A DNA stretch of 64,000 nucleotides from Cellvibrio zantedeschiae (GTDB lineage Bacteria; Pseudomonadota; Gammaproteobacteria; Pseudomonadales; Cellvibrionaceae): contig NZ_BMYZ01000002.1 in assembly GCF_014652535.1 (NCBI RefSeq), positions 558,001-622,000 on the forward strand, given 5' to 3'. The notes under the pieces were generated by a model. It was not told the DNA's origin. It made no database searches and saw only the letters and a list, made by a program, of their open reading frames with translations. Of the stretch, positions 18,301 through 26,401 are shown piece after piece. How positions within the stretch are numbered: the stretch's first letter is position 1; each line of letters opens with the position of its first letter. The position numbers and the translations under genes were made by a program.

Positions 18301-18344
18301 CAGCCGGAGGCTGCCCGCAGGGTTTGCGCCATGGATGGCGCAAA
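18301..18344. repeat. REP-like palindromes (CAGCCGGAGGCTG and TTTGCGCCATGGATGGCGCAAA)
   Basis: Two adjacent palindromes: CAGCC-GGA-GGCTG (18301-18313) and a 22-base palindrome at 18323-18344 with TTTGCGCCAT on each arm. A related GCGCATGGATGCGC lies at 61983-61996 upstream of obgE. The shared core with centre ATGGAT suggests a dispersed extragenic palindrome family. Confidence 0.5.
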
Positions 18345-18346
18345 TG

Positions 18347-18375
18347 AAAACGGGAAAGCCATCACAGCTTTCCCG
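18347..18375 (-). terminator. Rho-independent terminator of the CrcZ-like RNA
   Basis: On the minus strand CGGGAAAGC-TGTGATG-GCTTTCCCG is a perfect 9-base stem, followed by TTTTCATTT. It lies about 325-350 bases downstream of the predicted sigma-54 start site. Confidence 0.75.
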
Positions 18376-18550
18376 TCAGGAGGGCAGCACAACTGAGGTG
18401 CTCATATGGCAATAATGGGCGCTTCCGTACACAAATCCAAACTCGCTTGCTATCCCATCCTCTGCCTAATTGTCTTCCGCTTTATTGTAGTATCTTATTG
18501 CTTTTTTCTTCTAGCGCCGGTCTTGCTCAATCCACGTATCGTTATTTTTA

Positions 18551-18662
18551 TGTTTCTGCTTATTATTGTTTTTTGTTGTTATTAAATATTTCAGTTTCTT
18601 ATTGTTTCTTGTTGTTATTGTAAATTTTCAGTTTCTTATTATTTGTTGTTGTTATTGTCATT
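18551..18662 (-). repeat. Three tandem copies of a 37-base A-rich unit inside the CrcZ-like RNA
   Basis: Copies at 18589-18625 and 18626-18662 match at most positions; a more divergent copy occupies 18551-18588. On the minus strand each holds AACAACAA and an AATAA/AATAATAAG run followed by AAACTGAAA in the two better copies. It looks like local duplication of an Hfq/Crc-binding module. Confidence 0.8.
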
Positions 18663-18707
18663 AAGGTTTTTTTTATTATTGTTTATTGTTTTTAGTGTCC
18701 GACATAG

Positions 18708-18723
18708 AGCACTTCCTATGCCA
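18708..18723 (-). promoter_or_regulatory. Sigma-54 (-24/-12) promoter of the CrcZ-like RNA
   Basis: The minus strand reads TGGCATAGGAAGTGCT, matching the consensus TGGCAC-N5-TTGCW at nearly all key positions, with the invariant GG and GC separated by exactly 10 bases. Initiation would be near 18697. CbrB, encoded 300 bases upstream, is a sigma-54 activator. Confidence 0.8.
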
Positions 18724-18796
18724 ATAAAAAAAATACTATATATAACAGCGGGTTAAGTTTTTTCGCCTTGTTTTTATAACTTTTCGTTATTTCTAT

Positions 18797-18935
18797 GGGT
18801 TACAAAATTCTGGATATTTGTTACCGCTCACTCATTATCGGTAACACTTCATGTGCGGTAACAGTTTCGTGCATGGGGGTAACGGACTGGCGGATTTTTC
18901 AACTGGAAGATTAAAAAATAAGCAAAAGGGTAACG
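18797..18935. promoter_or_regulatory. Cluster of GTTAC/GTAAC half-sites, candidate CbrB upstream activating sequence
   Basis: It contains a perfect inverted repeat TGTTACCG-N12-CGGTAACA at 18819-18846, further GGTAAC half-sites starting at 18857, 18878 and 18929, and a GGTTAC at 18798. The cluster lies about 75-210 bases upstream of the -24 element, the usual distance for an enhancer-binding protein. My recollection is that Pseudomonas CbrB sites also use TGTTAC/GTAACA arms. No other region of this window shows such a cluster. Confidence 0.65.
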
Positions 18936-18996
18936 TGCAAACCTTTTTCAGGTTTGAGTTTAAAAGGTTGAATAAGAAATATGATGTGATAGATCG

Positions 18997-19014
18997 AGGG
19001 AGATTGCTCTCCCT
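18997..19014 (-). terminator. Hairpin directly after cbrB
   Basis: AGGGAGA-TTGC-TCTCCCT forms a 7-base stem 6 bases past the cbrB stop. There is no T-run, so it is either a weak terminator or an mRNA 3'-end stabiliser. Confidence 0.4.
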
Positions 19015-19019
19015 GTCTC

Positions 19020-20441
19020 TTATTTAGCGAGGCTTGATGCGCTATTTTTGGTGCGGGGGATGCCAAGGCGTTGACGGCGTTCCCACAGGCATTTGCGGCT
19101 TACTCCGAGTTTACGCGCCAGCTCGGTTTCGCTCATAGAGTCCTGATGTTCAATAACGAAGCGCTGAAAGTAGTCCTCTAAGGATAAGTCTTCACTGACT
19201 TCTTTGGTTGGGCGTGCTGCATTACCGCCGAGCGTACGCGCTTGGCCAAACAGCATGTTACCGTCGCTGATAGCGGCCTCCTGAACCGGTGCATCACCAT
19301 CTATAGAGAGCAGGTGAGAGCCGATTTCGCTACTGTCTTCACATAGGATGACGGCGCGTTGCATGGCGTTTTCCAACTCGCGTACGTTGCCCGGCCAAGA
19401 GTAAGCCATGATGGCTTCTACGGCGTCGGACGAGAGTCTAAGTTGGGATTTGCCAAACTGGCTGCAGTAACGCTGTAAAAGTGATTCTGCAATGTTAATG
19501 ATGTCGCGACCGCGCTCACGCAGGGGCGGCAGGGTCAATTGGACAACATTGATACGGAAATATAAGTCTTCGCGGAATTTGCCTTCTTTAGCGAGTTTGC
19601 GCAAGTCGCGGTGAGTTGCAGCAACCAGGCGTACATCCACCTTGCGCGATTCAACCGAGCCCAAAGGGCGAACTTCACCTTCTTGCAGTACGCGCAGCAA
19701 ACGGGCCTGGGCTTCCAGGGGTAATTCGCCGATTTCATCGAGGAACAAGGTTCCGCCATCTGCGGCAGCGACCAAGCCTTCACGGTTGCTCGCGGCGCCG
19801 GTAAACGCGCCTTTTTCGTGACCGAAAAGTTCAGATTCAATCAGGGTGTCTGGAATAGCAGCGCAGTTTACGGAGATCATTAAATGGTTGTTGCGCTGGC
19901 TTTCTTCATGAAGGGCGCGAGCAACTAATTCTTTACCGGTTCCGGTCTCACCGTGAATCAATACGGTGGCGGCGGTGGGGGCAACTTTGTGAATGCGGTT
20001 GTAAAGGTCTTGCATAACATCGCTGCTACCAATCATCCCCGCAATCGCTTTACTTGCGGTTAGGCCTTGAGCAGCAGCTTTGTTGGCGGCTTTTGCTTTA
20101 CCGATAACGCGCTTAACTGCGGTGACCATCTCATCGTGGTCGAAAGGTTTGGCCACATAGTCAACCGCTCCCATGCGCATGGAATCTACTGCCGAGCGCA
20201 AGCTGGCGTAGCTGGTCATGATCAATACGGGAGTTTCACCGGCGAGTTTAATGAGGTCTGTTCCGGGTGCGCCGGGCAGTCGCAAGTCGCTGATGATTAA
20301 GTCAAAATCCTTGAGATTAAATTTGCTGGTCGCCTCCTTTACCGAGGGCGCTTCACTTACCTCATACTGATTGCGCTCTAAAAGCTTGCGCAACGCATTG
20401 CGAATGATGTTCTCATCTTCAACAATTAGAATCTTGCTCAT
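19020..20441 (-). CDS. cbrB: Sigma-54 response regulator CbrB
   Basis: The 473-residue NtrC-family activator has a receiver domain with Asp52 (LIISDLRLPG), an AAA+ domain with Walker A GETGTGKE (about 164-171), intact sigma-54 loop GAFTGA (about 211-216), Walker B GGTLFLDEIG, and a Fis-type helix-turn-helix near the end (TELARKLGVSRKCLWERRQRLGI). The CbrB name rests on the CbrA-type kinase upstream and the conserved pcnB-folK side. In pseudomonads CbrAB sets the carbon/nitrogen balance by activating CrcZ. A sigma-54 promoter and likely binding sites lie just downstream. Confidence 0.92.
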   Translation of the reverse strand: MSKILIVEDENIIRNALRKLLERNQYEVSEAPSVKEATSKFNLKDFDLIISDLRLPGAPGTDLIKLAGETPVLIMTSYASLRSAVDSMRMGAVDYVAKPFDHDEMVTAVKRVIGKAKAANKAAAQGLTASKAIAGMIGSSDVMQDLYNRIHKVAPTAATVLIHGETGTGKELVARALHEESQRNNHLMISVNCAAIPDTLIESELFGHEKGAFTGAASNREGLVAAADGGTLFLDEIGELPLEAQARLLRVLQEGEVRPLGSVESRKVDVRLVAATHRDLRKLAKEGKFREDLYFRINVVQLTLPPLRERGRDIINIAESLLQRYCSQFGKSQLRLSSDAVEAIMAYSWPGNVRELENAMQRAVILCEDSSEIGSHLLSIDGDAPVQEAAISDGNMLFGQARTLGGNAARPTKEVSEDLSLEDYFQRFVIEHQDSMSETELARKLGVSRKCLWERRQRLGIPRTKNSASSLAK

Positions 20442-20538
20442 AGCGATCGACTTGCCTAAACAGTTATCAGTACACTCAGGTTGGCTAGGGTCCGGAAGGA
20501 ACCTTTGCTAACCCAAAAACGTAATTGGTAATCCTACC

Positions 20539-23511
20539 TTAAATATCCACTAAAGAATCAACATGTCGCGGTAATTTCACAATGAATTGTGCTCCGCGAT
20601 TTCGCACCGTATCCACGGGGCTGACAATATCCAGCAAGCCGCCATGATCTTCCACGATGCTATATACCATAGCGAGGCCGAGGCCTGTGCCTTCGCCGGG
20701 TTCCTTGGTGGTGAAAAAGGGTTCCAGAATTCGGTCTTGAATGTCGGGTGGAATGCCGCTGCCTTCATCGGTAACCGTAATGTCGATGGAGTATTCATCT
20801 TCATTGCTGGCGAGAAGTACACGGCCATTTTCAGGGCTGGCGTCGCGCGCATTGGAAAGCAGGTTAATGAATACCTGAATCATACGCTGCGTATCGCCGG
20901 CGACAATAGCTGTGGCTGCAATTTCGTTAATAAATTCCACTTGTTGTTTATCTTTTTGCAAGGATAAAAGGCTAATTGCCTCGTTCGCGCAATCGCGCAA
21001 AATAACTGCCTGGAACTCGCTTTTTGCGGTGTGGCCGGTATGCGAGAAACCCACTAGCGACTGCACAATACGTGTCACACGATCTGTTTGGCTGAGAATT
21101 TGATCTGCTGTTTCCAGTACTTCCGGGTTGTCAGAATCGTAGCGTAAGTTCTGTGCCAGACAAGCTATGCCGGTAATAGGATTGCCAATCTCATGGGCCA
21201 CGCCTGCGGCAAGGCGACCTACAGACGCCAGGCGCTCACTGTGTACCAACTCCTGCTCCAATAACTGGGTTTCGGTCACGTCTTCCAGCATCATCACCTG
21301 ATCATAAACACCTTCAGTAATGGGGCCTTCAATGGTGGCTTTGTGTAAGCTTATCCAGTGTGGTCGGCCTTCAAGCTCAATCTCGCGGCGGTAGTAATGC
21401 ATTTCGCGGCTTTTACTGAAATCGGTCAGTAGGCTGCGCCAAGGTTCAGCTATGTCTTCAAGGTACGAACCCGTAACCTCATCGCTGGGAGTGTGGGTCA
21501 ATTGGGCCATGGCGTGGTTCCACATAAGGATCTCGGTATCTGGCCCCAAGGAACACACCGCCATAGGCAGCTCTTGCAAGGTTTTACGATGGTAAAGGCG
21601 GAGGTTATTCAACTCAGCCGCCATACCGGTCAGATGGTTCTGATATTGGGCCAAACGGTTTTCAATCAAGTTAATGTCTAATGTTTCGCGTTCATCGGCC
21701 ACTTTAAAGGGCAGGTGGTTATCCATAATTTCACTGGCGACATGGATTCCCATAAGCGCTGATAAGTTACCTTCCAGCTGGTCGCGCAGGCGGCGCAGGG
21801 CGTAGGGACGGCGTTCGTTAATACGCAGGTCCAATTGGATAAGTGCATTATCTACTTCGCGGCTGGCGATTACTTTGCCGAGCGGTTTGGCGAGGCGCTC
21901 TTTAAATTCTGCTGCTGAGTGGACATCCAAAGCCTGGCGCACTGGATGACTCAGTTCATCAGCGGCACAGAGATCGGCACTGTAATGCTCTTCTTCAGAT
22001 TGTTCGGTGACCAGCGATACCCCAATAAAAATCGCCGTATTCAGGCCCAGAGAGAAAAGCGTAATACTGTTCCAGTACTCGTTGCCTACTGGAATATACA
22101 GTTCTGAAAACGGAATATGTAAAACCTTAATGCCCGTGAAAACTGGCAACAACAATCCCAGGAACCAGATGATGGTTCCTACCGACAGGCCAGCCAGCAT
22201 GCCGCGACGATTGCCGGGGCTCCAGAAAATAATGGCGAAGATGCCGGGCAGGAACTGTAAGGTTTCGATAAAAGCGGCAAAAGCCAAATCCGTCAGGCTG
22301 TAACGGTTATTCAAAATCCAATAAAACAAATAACCGCCAAGGAAGATGGTGGCGATCAGAATGCGGCGCAACCAGATCAATTGGCTGTAAAGGTCGTTGC
22401 GGGCGGCGAGGCGCAAGCTGGGTAATAGCCAGTGGTTCATCACCATAGTCGCCAACGCGAGGGTAATGATAATCATGGCTCCGGTCGCTGCTGATAAACC
22501 GCCGATAAAGGCGAAAATCGTGAGCGAAGGAGAGTTAAATAAAATGGGCACGCCTAGCGTGAAATATTGTGGATCAAGCGGTACAGCCAATTCCGAACCT
22601 GCCCACAGGATTGGGAATATCGGCAACGCCATAAACAGAAGGAATAGTGGAAATGCCCAGGTAACCGTGCGCGAGTTGCGCATTAAGGGATTTTCTGCCA
22701 AACCGAGATGGAAAATGTGGGGCATGGTGACAGCAGTGGCAACGAACACAAGTAAGAGCGTATGCGAAGAGCCATCTTGAATCGGTGTATGCAAAAGCGC
22801 GAGGTTTTCCGGGTGATCGGCTAGCCATTCATTCAGGCCATCAAGGCCATTAAAAACGCCGAACACTGCAACTAGGCCCACGGCAAACATAGCGCAAACT
22901 TTTAACAAACTCTCGAAGGCCATTGCAGTGATAAGGCCGCGGTGTTGGTCGCGGTTGGAGCCAAATAAAATGGTGAATAGTGCGAGAATGGCGCAGTAGC
23001 AAAGCGCCATAACATCTTTAAACGTAAGGCCATTATCTGCAACGGTTAGCGATGGGATGCCGCTGCCGCTGACTACCAAAATATGCATGGTGTCGGCGAT
23101 TGCCTGAATTTGGAGTGCCATCAACGGCATGATGCCGAGCAGCATGCACAGCGTCGTCAAAGCACCAACGGCATTACTGTGGTAACGAAATACCAGTAAG
23201 TCAGCCAGTGAATGCACTTGATGGCGACGGGCCAGTTCTGCCAGTGGTGCCAATGCAACCGGCGCGAAGAGAAATAAGGCTCCCGTTCCCAAATAATAAG
23301 CCAGAGCGCCATAGCCGAACTGGAATGCTAAATCCACCACACCGTAAAACGCCCAGGCGCTGGCAAAGATCCCGAGCGAGAAAATATAGGTTACCGGGTG
23401 ATTGGTAATGCGTTCGGGCACCCACCCGCGCTCGGTAATGTAAGCAATCCCGAACAGTAAAAGCAGGTAACTGATGCCGATAATGGCGACTTGGAGAAAG
23501 TCAAAAGTCAT
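20539..23511 (-). CDS. cbrA: Sensor kinase CbrA with sodium/solute-symporter domain
   Basis: The protein has about 990 residues. The N-terminal half (to about residue 490) is an SLC5/SSS-type membrane transporter domain with about 13 helices, then a STAC-like linker, a PAS domain (about 620-730), the phospho-acceptor helix [13 protein letters not shown], and a HATPase domain with N-box [20 protein letters not shown] and [20 protein letters not shown]. This domain order is diagnostic of CbrA. The start is uncertain: ATG at 23511 gives the usual MTFDFLQ beginning, while a TTG at 23547 overlaps the stop of the small upstream ORF (TTGA) and would add 12 residues. The gap to cbrB is 97 bases. Confidence 0.92.
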   Translation of the reverse strand: MTFDFLQVAIIGISYLLLLFGIAYITERGWVPERITNHPVTYIFSLGIFASAWAFYGVVDLAFQFGYGALAYYLGTGALFLFAPVALAPLAELARRHQVHSLADLLVFRYHSNAVGALTTLCMLLGIMPLMALQIQAIADTMHILVVSGSGIPSLTVADNGLTFKDVMALCYCAILALFTILFGSNRDQHRGLITAMAFESLLKVCAMFAVGLVAVFGVFNGLDGLNEWLADHPENLALLHTPIQDGSSHTLLLVFVATAVTMPHIFHLGLAENPLMRNSRTVTWAFPLFLLFMALPIFPILWAGSELAVPLDPQYFTLGVPILFNSPSLTIFAFIGGLSAATGAMIIITLALATMVMNHWLLPSLRLAARNDLYSQLIWLRRILIATIFLGGYLFYWILNNRYSLTDLAFAAFIETLQFLPGIFAIIFWSPGNRRGMLAGLSVGTIIWFLGLLLPVFTGIKVLHIPFSELYIPVGNEYWNSITLFSLGLNTAIFIGVSLVTEQSEEEHYSADLCAADELSHPVRQALDVHSAAEFKERLAKPLGKVIASREVDNALIQLDLRINERRPYALRRLRDQLEGNLSALMGIHVASEIMDNHLPFKVADERETLDINLIENRLAQYQNHLTGMAAELNNLRLYHRKTLQELPMAVCSLGPDTEILMWNHAMAQLTHTPSDEVTGSYLEDIAEPWRSLLTDFSKSREMHYYRREIELEGRPHWISLHKATIEGPITEGVYDQVMMLEDVTETQLLEQELVHSERLASVGRLAAGVAHEIGNPITGIACLAQNLRYDSDNPEVLETADQILSQTDRVTRIVQSLVGFSHTGHTAKSEFQAVILRDCANEAISLLSLQKDKQQVEFINEIAATAIVAGDTQRMIQVFINLLSNARDASPENGRVLLASNEDEYSIDITVTDEGSGIPPDIQDRILEPFFTTKEPGEGTGLGLAMVYSIVEDHGGLLDIVSPVDTVRNRGAQFIVKLPRHVDSLVDI

Positions 23512-23543
23512 AAGTCTGGTTCTATTATTTTTGTTCTTTGAGA

Positions 23544-23726
23544 TCAATCAAAATGGTGCGGTTTCTTGCGGCGCCATTGAAAAAGGAAAGTCACGAATAC
23601 CAAGCCCATCCAAAAAAGATAGGGTCGATACCACACCCCACTGGGGCTAATAATCCAGGTGAATAACGACGGCGAAAACAAATACGCAATCAGCAACAGC
23701 AAAATGATGAGACGTTGATGGTTCAT
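23544..23726 (-). CDS. Small membrane protein upstream of cbrA
   Basis: The 60-residue protein has two hydrophobic helices (about 5-25 and 33-50) and a basic C-terminal tail (WRRKKPHH). It lies directly upstream of cbrA, whose start overlaps or closely follows its stop, implying translational coupling. Pseudomonas species carry a short ORF at the same place (called cbrX in some work). Whether it acts on CbrA or only couples translation cannot be told from sequence. Confidence 0.7.
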   Translation of the reverse strand: MNHQRLIILLLLIAYLFSPSLFTWIISPSGVWYRPYLFWMGLVFVTFLFQWRRKKPHHFD

Positions 23727-23791
23727 GGTCGGTTCGTTGTTTAGGTTTATGGAGCTAACTTTTGTTGGGCTAACTATAGCGCTTTTAGGAT

Positions 23792-24739
23792 TTATTCGTC
23801 GCTATTTCTAATGCTGGGGGCTAGCGGTGAGTAGATTGCACTCAACCCTTTAATGGCTGGTAATTGCCAGTTATTTTTTCCCCAGCTCAACAATTCTTTA
23901 GATGTTGCGCCGTAAAGTTCCTGCGGTGGTTTTTGCCCCAAAAACGCAAGAGCTAGCCAAAGATTGGTTCCTGCATCTTTTAATTCCAATGCAGGAGCAA
24001 GGTTTTGCTTGCTGAGTTTTTGGCCGTTGGATTGGCTGGCGAGGGTGACGTGGCCAAACTTGGGAACGGGCGCGCTTAATAATTGGAACAGGAAAATCTG
24101 GCGGGCGGTGACGTCCAGTAAATCACTGCCGCGAATGATATGGGTGATGCCTTGCTCGATATCATCGACAACTACGGCGAGTTGGTAGGCATAAAGGCCG
24201 TCTTTGCGTTTCAGTATTTGGTCGCCTGCTTGGGTGCGCAGGTTTTGAGTTTGTTCGCCCTGGATTAAATCGGTAAAGCGCAGTTCATCGCTTTGAAAGA
24301 ATCCTGTAGGCAAATCATAGAGCTTCAAACGTTGGGCATGAGGCTGATTGATATCTGGGTGCCGCGAACGGCATCGGCCATTATAGATTCCGCCCATGGC
24401 CTGCAAATCCTGACGGGTACAGTCGCAAGGGTAGAGCAGATTTTGTTGGCGAAGTCTGCTGAGGTACGCCTCATACAGATCCCAGCGTTGGCTTTGGTAA
24501 ATTACGGAGTCATCCCACCCCAATCCATAGTCTTCCAGACAGCGCAAAATGGCATCGGCTGCGCCAGCTTGTTCGCGTGGCGGGTCCAGGTCTTCCATGC
24601 GCACCAGCCATTTACCGCCATTATGGTGAGCATCCAAATAGCTGGCGAGGGCGCTAACGAGCGAGCCGAAATGTAAAGGGCCGGTAGGCGAGGGGGCGAA
24701 GCGGCCGATATAGCCGGATTGGGTTGAGGATTCGCTCAT
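23792..24739 (-). CDS. gluQ: Glutamyl-Q tRNA(Asp) synthetase
   Basis: The 315-residue protein is a shortened glutamyl-tRNA synthetase paralogue lacking the anticodon-binding domain; it attaches glutamate to queuosine-34 of tRNA(Asp). Seen are the HIGH-type motif GRFAPSPTGPLHFGSL, MEDLDPPRE, zinc ligands CDC...C in LYPCDCTRQ and YNGRCRSRH, and the KMSKS variant KLSKQN. dksA-gluQ adjacency is conserved in gammaproteobacteria. A terminator hairpin overlaps its translation start region, so expression probably depends on read-through from dksA. Confidence 0.94.
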   Translation of the reverse strand: MSESSTQSGYIGRFAPSPTGPLHFGSLVSALASYLDAHHNGGKWLVRMEDLDPPREQAGAADAILRCLEDYGLGWDDSVIYQSQRWDLYEAYLSRLRQQNLLYPCDCTRQDLQAMGGIYNGRCRSRHPDINQPHAQRLKLYDLPTGFFQSDELRFTDLIQGEQTQNLRTQAGDQILKRKDGLYAYQLAVVVDDIEQGITHIIRGSDLLDVTARQIFLFQLLSAPVPKFGHVTLASQSNGQKLSKQNLAPALELKDAGTNLWLALAFLGQKPPQELYGATSKELLSWGKNNWQLPAIKGLSAIYSPLAPSIRNSDE

Positions 24740-24740
24740 A

Positions 24741-24766
24741 CAAAAACGGCGAGGTTTCCCTCGCCG
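24741..24766 (-). terminator. Intrinsic terminator between dksA and gluQ, abutting the gluQ start
   Basis: On the minus strand CGGCGAGG-GAAA-CCTCGCCG is a perfect 8-base stem followed by TTTTTG; the T-run ends two bases before the gluQ ATG (24739). The only purine-rich candidate ribosome site for gluQ (GAGG) lies inside the stem. Confidence 0.88.
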
Positions 24767-24793
24767 CCTGATGTGTTACTAAAACCTGCGGGC

Positions 24794-25237
24794 TTAGCCG
24801 CCGATTTGCTTTTCTTTGATTTCTGCAAGGGTTTTGCAGTCAACGCAGAGAGTTGCAGTTGGGCGCGCTTCAAGGCGACGAATCCCAATCTCAACACCGC
24901 AAGCATTGCAGTAGCCGTAGTCATCGTTCTCAATCAACTCTAAAGTGCTGTCGATTTTCTTGATGAGTTTGCGCTCGCGGTCGCGGGTGCGCAGTTCCAG
25001 GCTGAATTCTTCTTCCTGGCTGGCGCGGTCGGCTGGATCAGGGAAGTTCGCGGCCTCATCCTTCATATGAGTCACAGTGCGATCCACCTCTTCCATCAAC
25101 TCAGACCGCCAGTTCAACAGCAAACCGCGAAAGTGCAGTTTCTGGTCGTCATTCATATATTCTTCGCCTTTTTTCTCCACGTAAGGAGTAAATGGACGCA
25201 AAGCAAAGGTTTCAGTTGAAGGAGTTTTTTTCGCCAT
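24794..25237 (-). CDS. dksA: RNA polymerase-binding transcription factor DksA
   Basis: The 147-residue ppGpp cofactor enters the RNA polymerase secondary channel. It has a long coiled coil with the tip motif DPADRASQEEE (Asp67 and Asp70), then a four-Cys zinc finger (C110, C113, C131, C134) with CNACGVEIGIRRLEARP. Length is close to the E. coli protein. ATG at 25237 is the only plausible start. Transcription likely begins near 25388, giving a roughly 150-base leader. Confidence 0.96.
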   Translation of the reverse strand: MAKKTPSTETFALRPFTPYVEKKGEEYMNDDQKLHFRGLLLNWRSELMEEVDRTVTHMKDEAANFPDPADRASQEEEFSLELRTRDRERKLIKKIDSTLELIENDDYGYCNACGVEIGIRRLEARPTATLCVDCKTLAEIKEKQIGG

Positions 25238-25394
25238 ATCGTTAGCGCCTCGTAGAGCTAGTTATCTCGTTCTTGAAAAACCGGCAAGCGGCGGGCCTGC
25301 GCGGGATACGGCTGCATCGTGCAACCACAGAGAATTTGAAGGGGAGGCAAGCTACCAGATAATAAAACAGGGTGCCAGCGATTTTTTAACCCTC

Positions 25395-25400
25395 ATTATA
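25395..25400 (-). promoter_or_regulatory. Candidate -10 box (TATAAT) for dksA
   Basis: A perfect TATAAT on the minus strand about 155 bases upstream of dksA. The -35 region is weak. An 8-base inverted repeat TTCACCCA/TGGGTGAA (25424-25451) lies immediately upstream and overlaps the expected -35 area, so it may be an operator. Confidence 0.4.
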
Positions 25401-25540
25401 CTAGCTGTTCCAAGGGTACAAATTTCACCCACCTTTGTAAATTTGGGTGAATTAATAGTGTCGAGATTTTTCACAACATGTATATGTTGCGAAAACTGGA
25501 TAAATAATTAACTTATTGAAAAATATTAATAATTTAAAGT

Positions 25541-25556
25541 TGGTTTGGTTTGTGCT
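25541..25556 (+). promoter_or_regulatory. Candidate sigma-54 promoter for the PEP-CTERM gene
   Basis: TGGTTTGGTTTGTGCT carries the invariant GG and GC separated by 10 bases, and TGG/TGCT ends as in TGGCAC-N5-TTGCW, but lacks the CAC of the -24 box. It lies 69 bases before the start codon. PEP-CTERM genes in other bacteria are often sigma-54 controlled. Confidence 0.45.
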
Positions 25557-25624
25557 TTGGGAGGCTCCAGTAATGTTAAGGATACATTACCTTATTTAAT
25601 GGCTCTCAATACTAGGAGATGATT

Positions 25625-26380
25625 ATGAAAAACAAGGCATTAGTAATTGGATTGACTTTTTTGGCTGCTAGCAGTGCTCAAGCTGGTTTATTTGCTAACG
25701 GTGGTTTTGAATCAGGTAATCTGTCAGGTTGGTCGCAAGGCGGCGGATCGAATTATGATACCAACGTTGTTAAGCCTGCTATATCGACATACAACGGTGG
25801 GGTGTCTAATAATACCGTTGTCGGCGTTGGTACAGATGCAATTACAGGTGCTAGCACTGTGTATTCAGGCAACTATGCAGTACGTGTTAACGATGATTAC
25901 AACAATCGTTCGCTATCTACAATTTACCAAAGTGTAAATAATTACACCGACAATAATATATTCTTTGCATGGAACGCTGTGCTTGAAGATTCTCATTTCA
26001 CGTACGATTCCGATTATTTTTCTTTGCAGCTCGTTGATAACACTACCAACACAATTCTAGTTAATAGATCTTATAGTTCAGCAGGTTCAATCGGTGCTGG
26101 TACTTCAGGTGTAACTTGGAGCCAGTTTGGCAGCTGGTTCTCAAGCGGGTGGGTAGTAGAAAATATTGATTTGGTTGCGTTGAACGCGGTAGGTCACGAT
26201 TTTACTTTGGCATTATTGGCTGCTGATTGTCCTTACAATGGTCATGCTGGTTACGCATACCTTGATGGTTTTGGCGCTAAACCACCGGTACGTAGCGTTC
26301 CAGAACCTTCAAGCTTGTTGATGCTGGGTCTTGGTTTGTTAGGTTTGGTTGGTATTCGCAAAAAAGTAGCTGCTAAATAA
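25625..26380 (+). CDS. Secreted PEP-CTERM protein
   Basis: The 251-residue exported protein has a signal peptide (about 1-20, cut after AQA), a Gly/Asn/Ser/Thr-rich beta-type domain beginning NGGFESGNLSGW, and a C-terminal sorting signal: VPEPSS, a Leu-rich helix, then RKK. This is the PEP-CTERM tag recognised by exosortase, usually on proteins destined for the outer surface or exopolysaccharide matrix. AGGAG at 25614-25618 selects ATG 25625 over 25619. No exosortase gene is in the window. It interrupts the dksA-sfsA neighbourhood, suggesting insertion. Confidence 0.88.
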   Translation: MKNKALVIGLTFLAASSAQAGLFANGGFESGNLSGWSQGGGSNYDTNVVKPAISTYNGGVSNNTVVGVGTDAITGASTVYSGNYAVRVNDDYNNRSLSTIYQSVNNYTDNNIFFAWNAVLEDSHFTYDSDYFSLQLVDNTTNTILVNRSYSSAGSIGAGTSGVTWSQFGSWFSSGWVVENIDLVALNAVGHDFTLALLAADCPYNGHAGYAYLDGFGAKPPVRSVPEPSSLLMLGLGLLGLVGIRKKVAAK

Positions 26381-26401
26381 TCTACTGTTTTAGACGCAGT
26401 T

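Larger units (their letters stand above)
18345..18697 (-). ncRNA. crcZ: CrcZ-like Hfq/Crc-sequestering small RNA
   Basis: There is no convincing coding frame in this stretch. Read on the minus strand it starts about 12 bases after a sigma-54 promoter, carries three A-rich blocks each with AACAACAA plus AAYAAUAA motifs (in 18551-18680), then a mixed region, then a strong hairpin terminator, giving about 350 nt. In Pseudomonas aeruginosa CrcZ (407 nt) lies at the same place between cbrB and pcnB, is transcribed by CbrB and sigma-54, and binds Hfq/Crc through repeated AANAANAA motifs to relieve catabolite repression. Name and role are inferred from location, promoter and motifs; the ends are approximate. 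Confidence 0.8.

Noticed and set aside
18551-18662. CRISPR-like spaced repeats
   Set aside because: The units are directly abutting 37-base copies without unique spacers, no cas genes are present, and they lie within an A-rich RNA.
23792-24739. Full-length glutamyl-tRNA synthetase (gltX)
   Set aside because: The protein is only 315 residues, lacks the anticodon-binding domain and has the GluQ zinc pattern and dksA neighbour, so it is gluQ.
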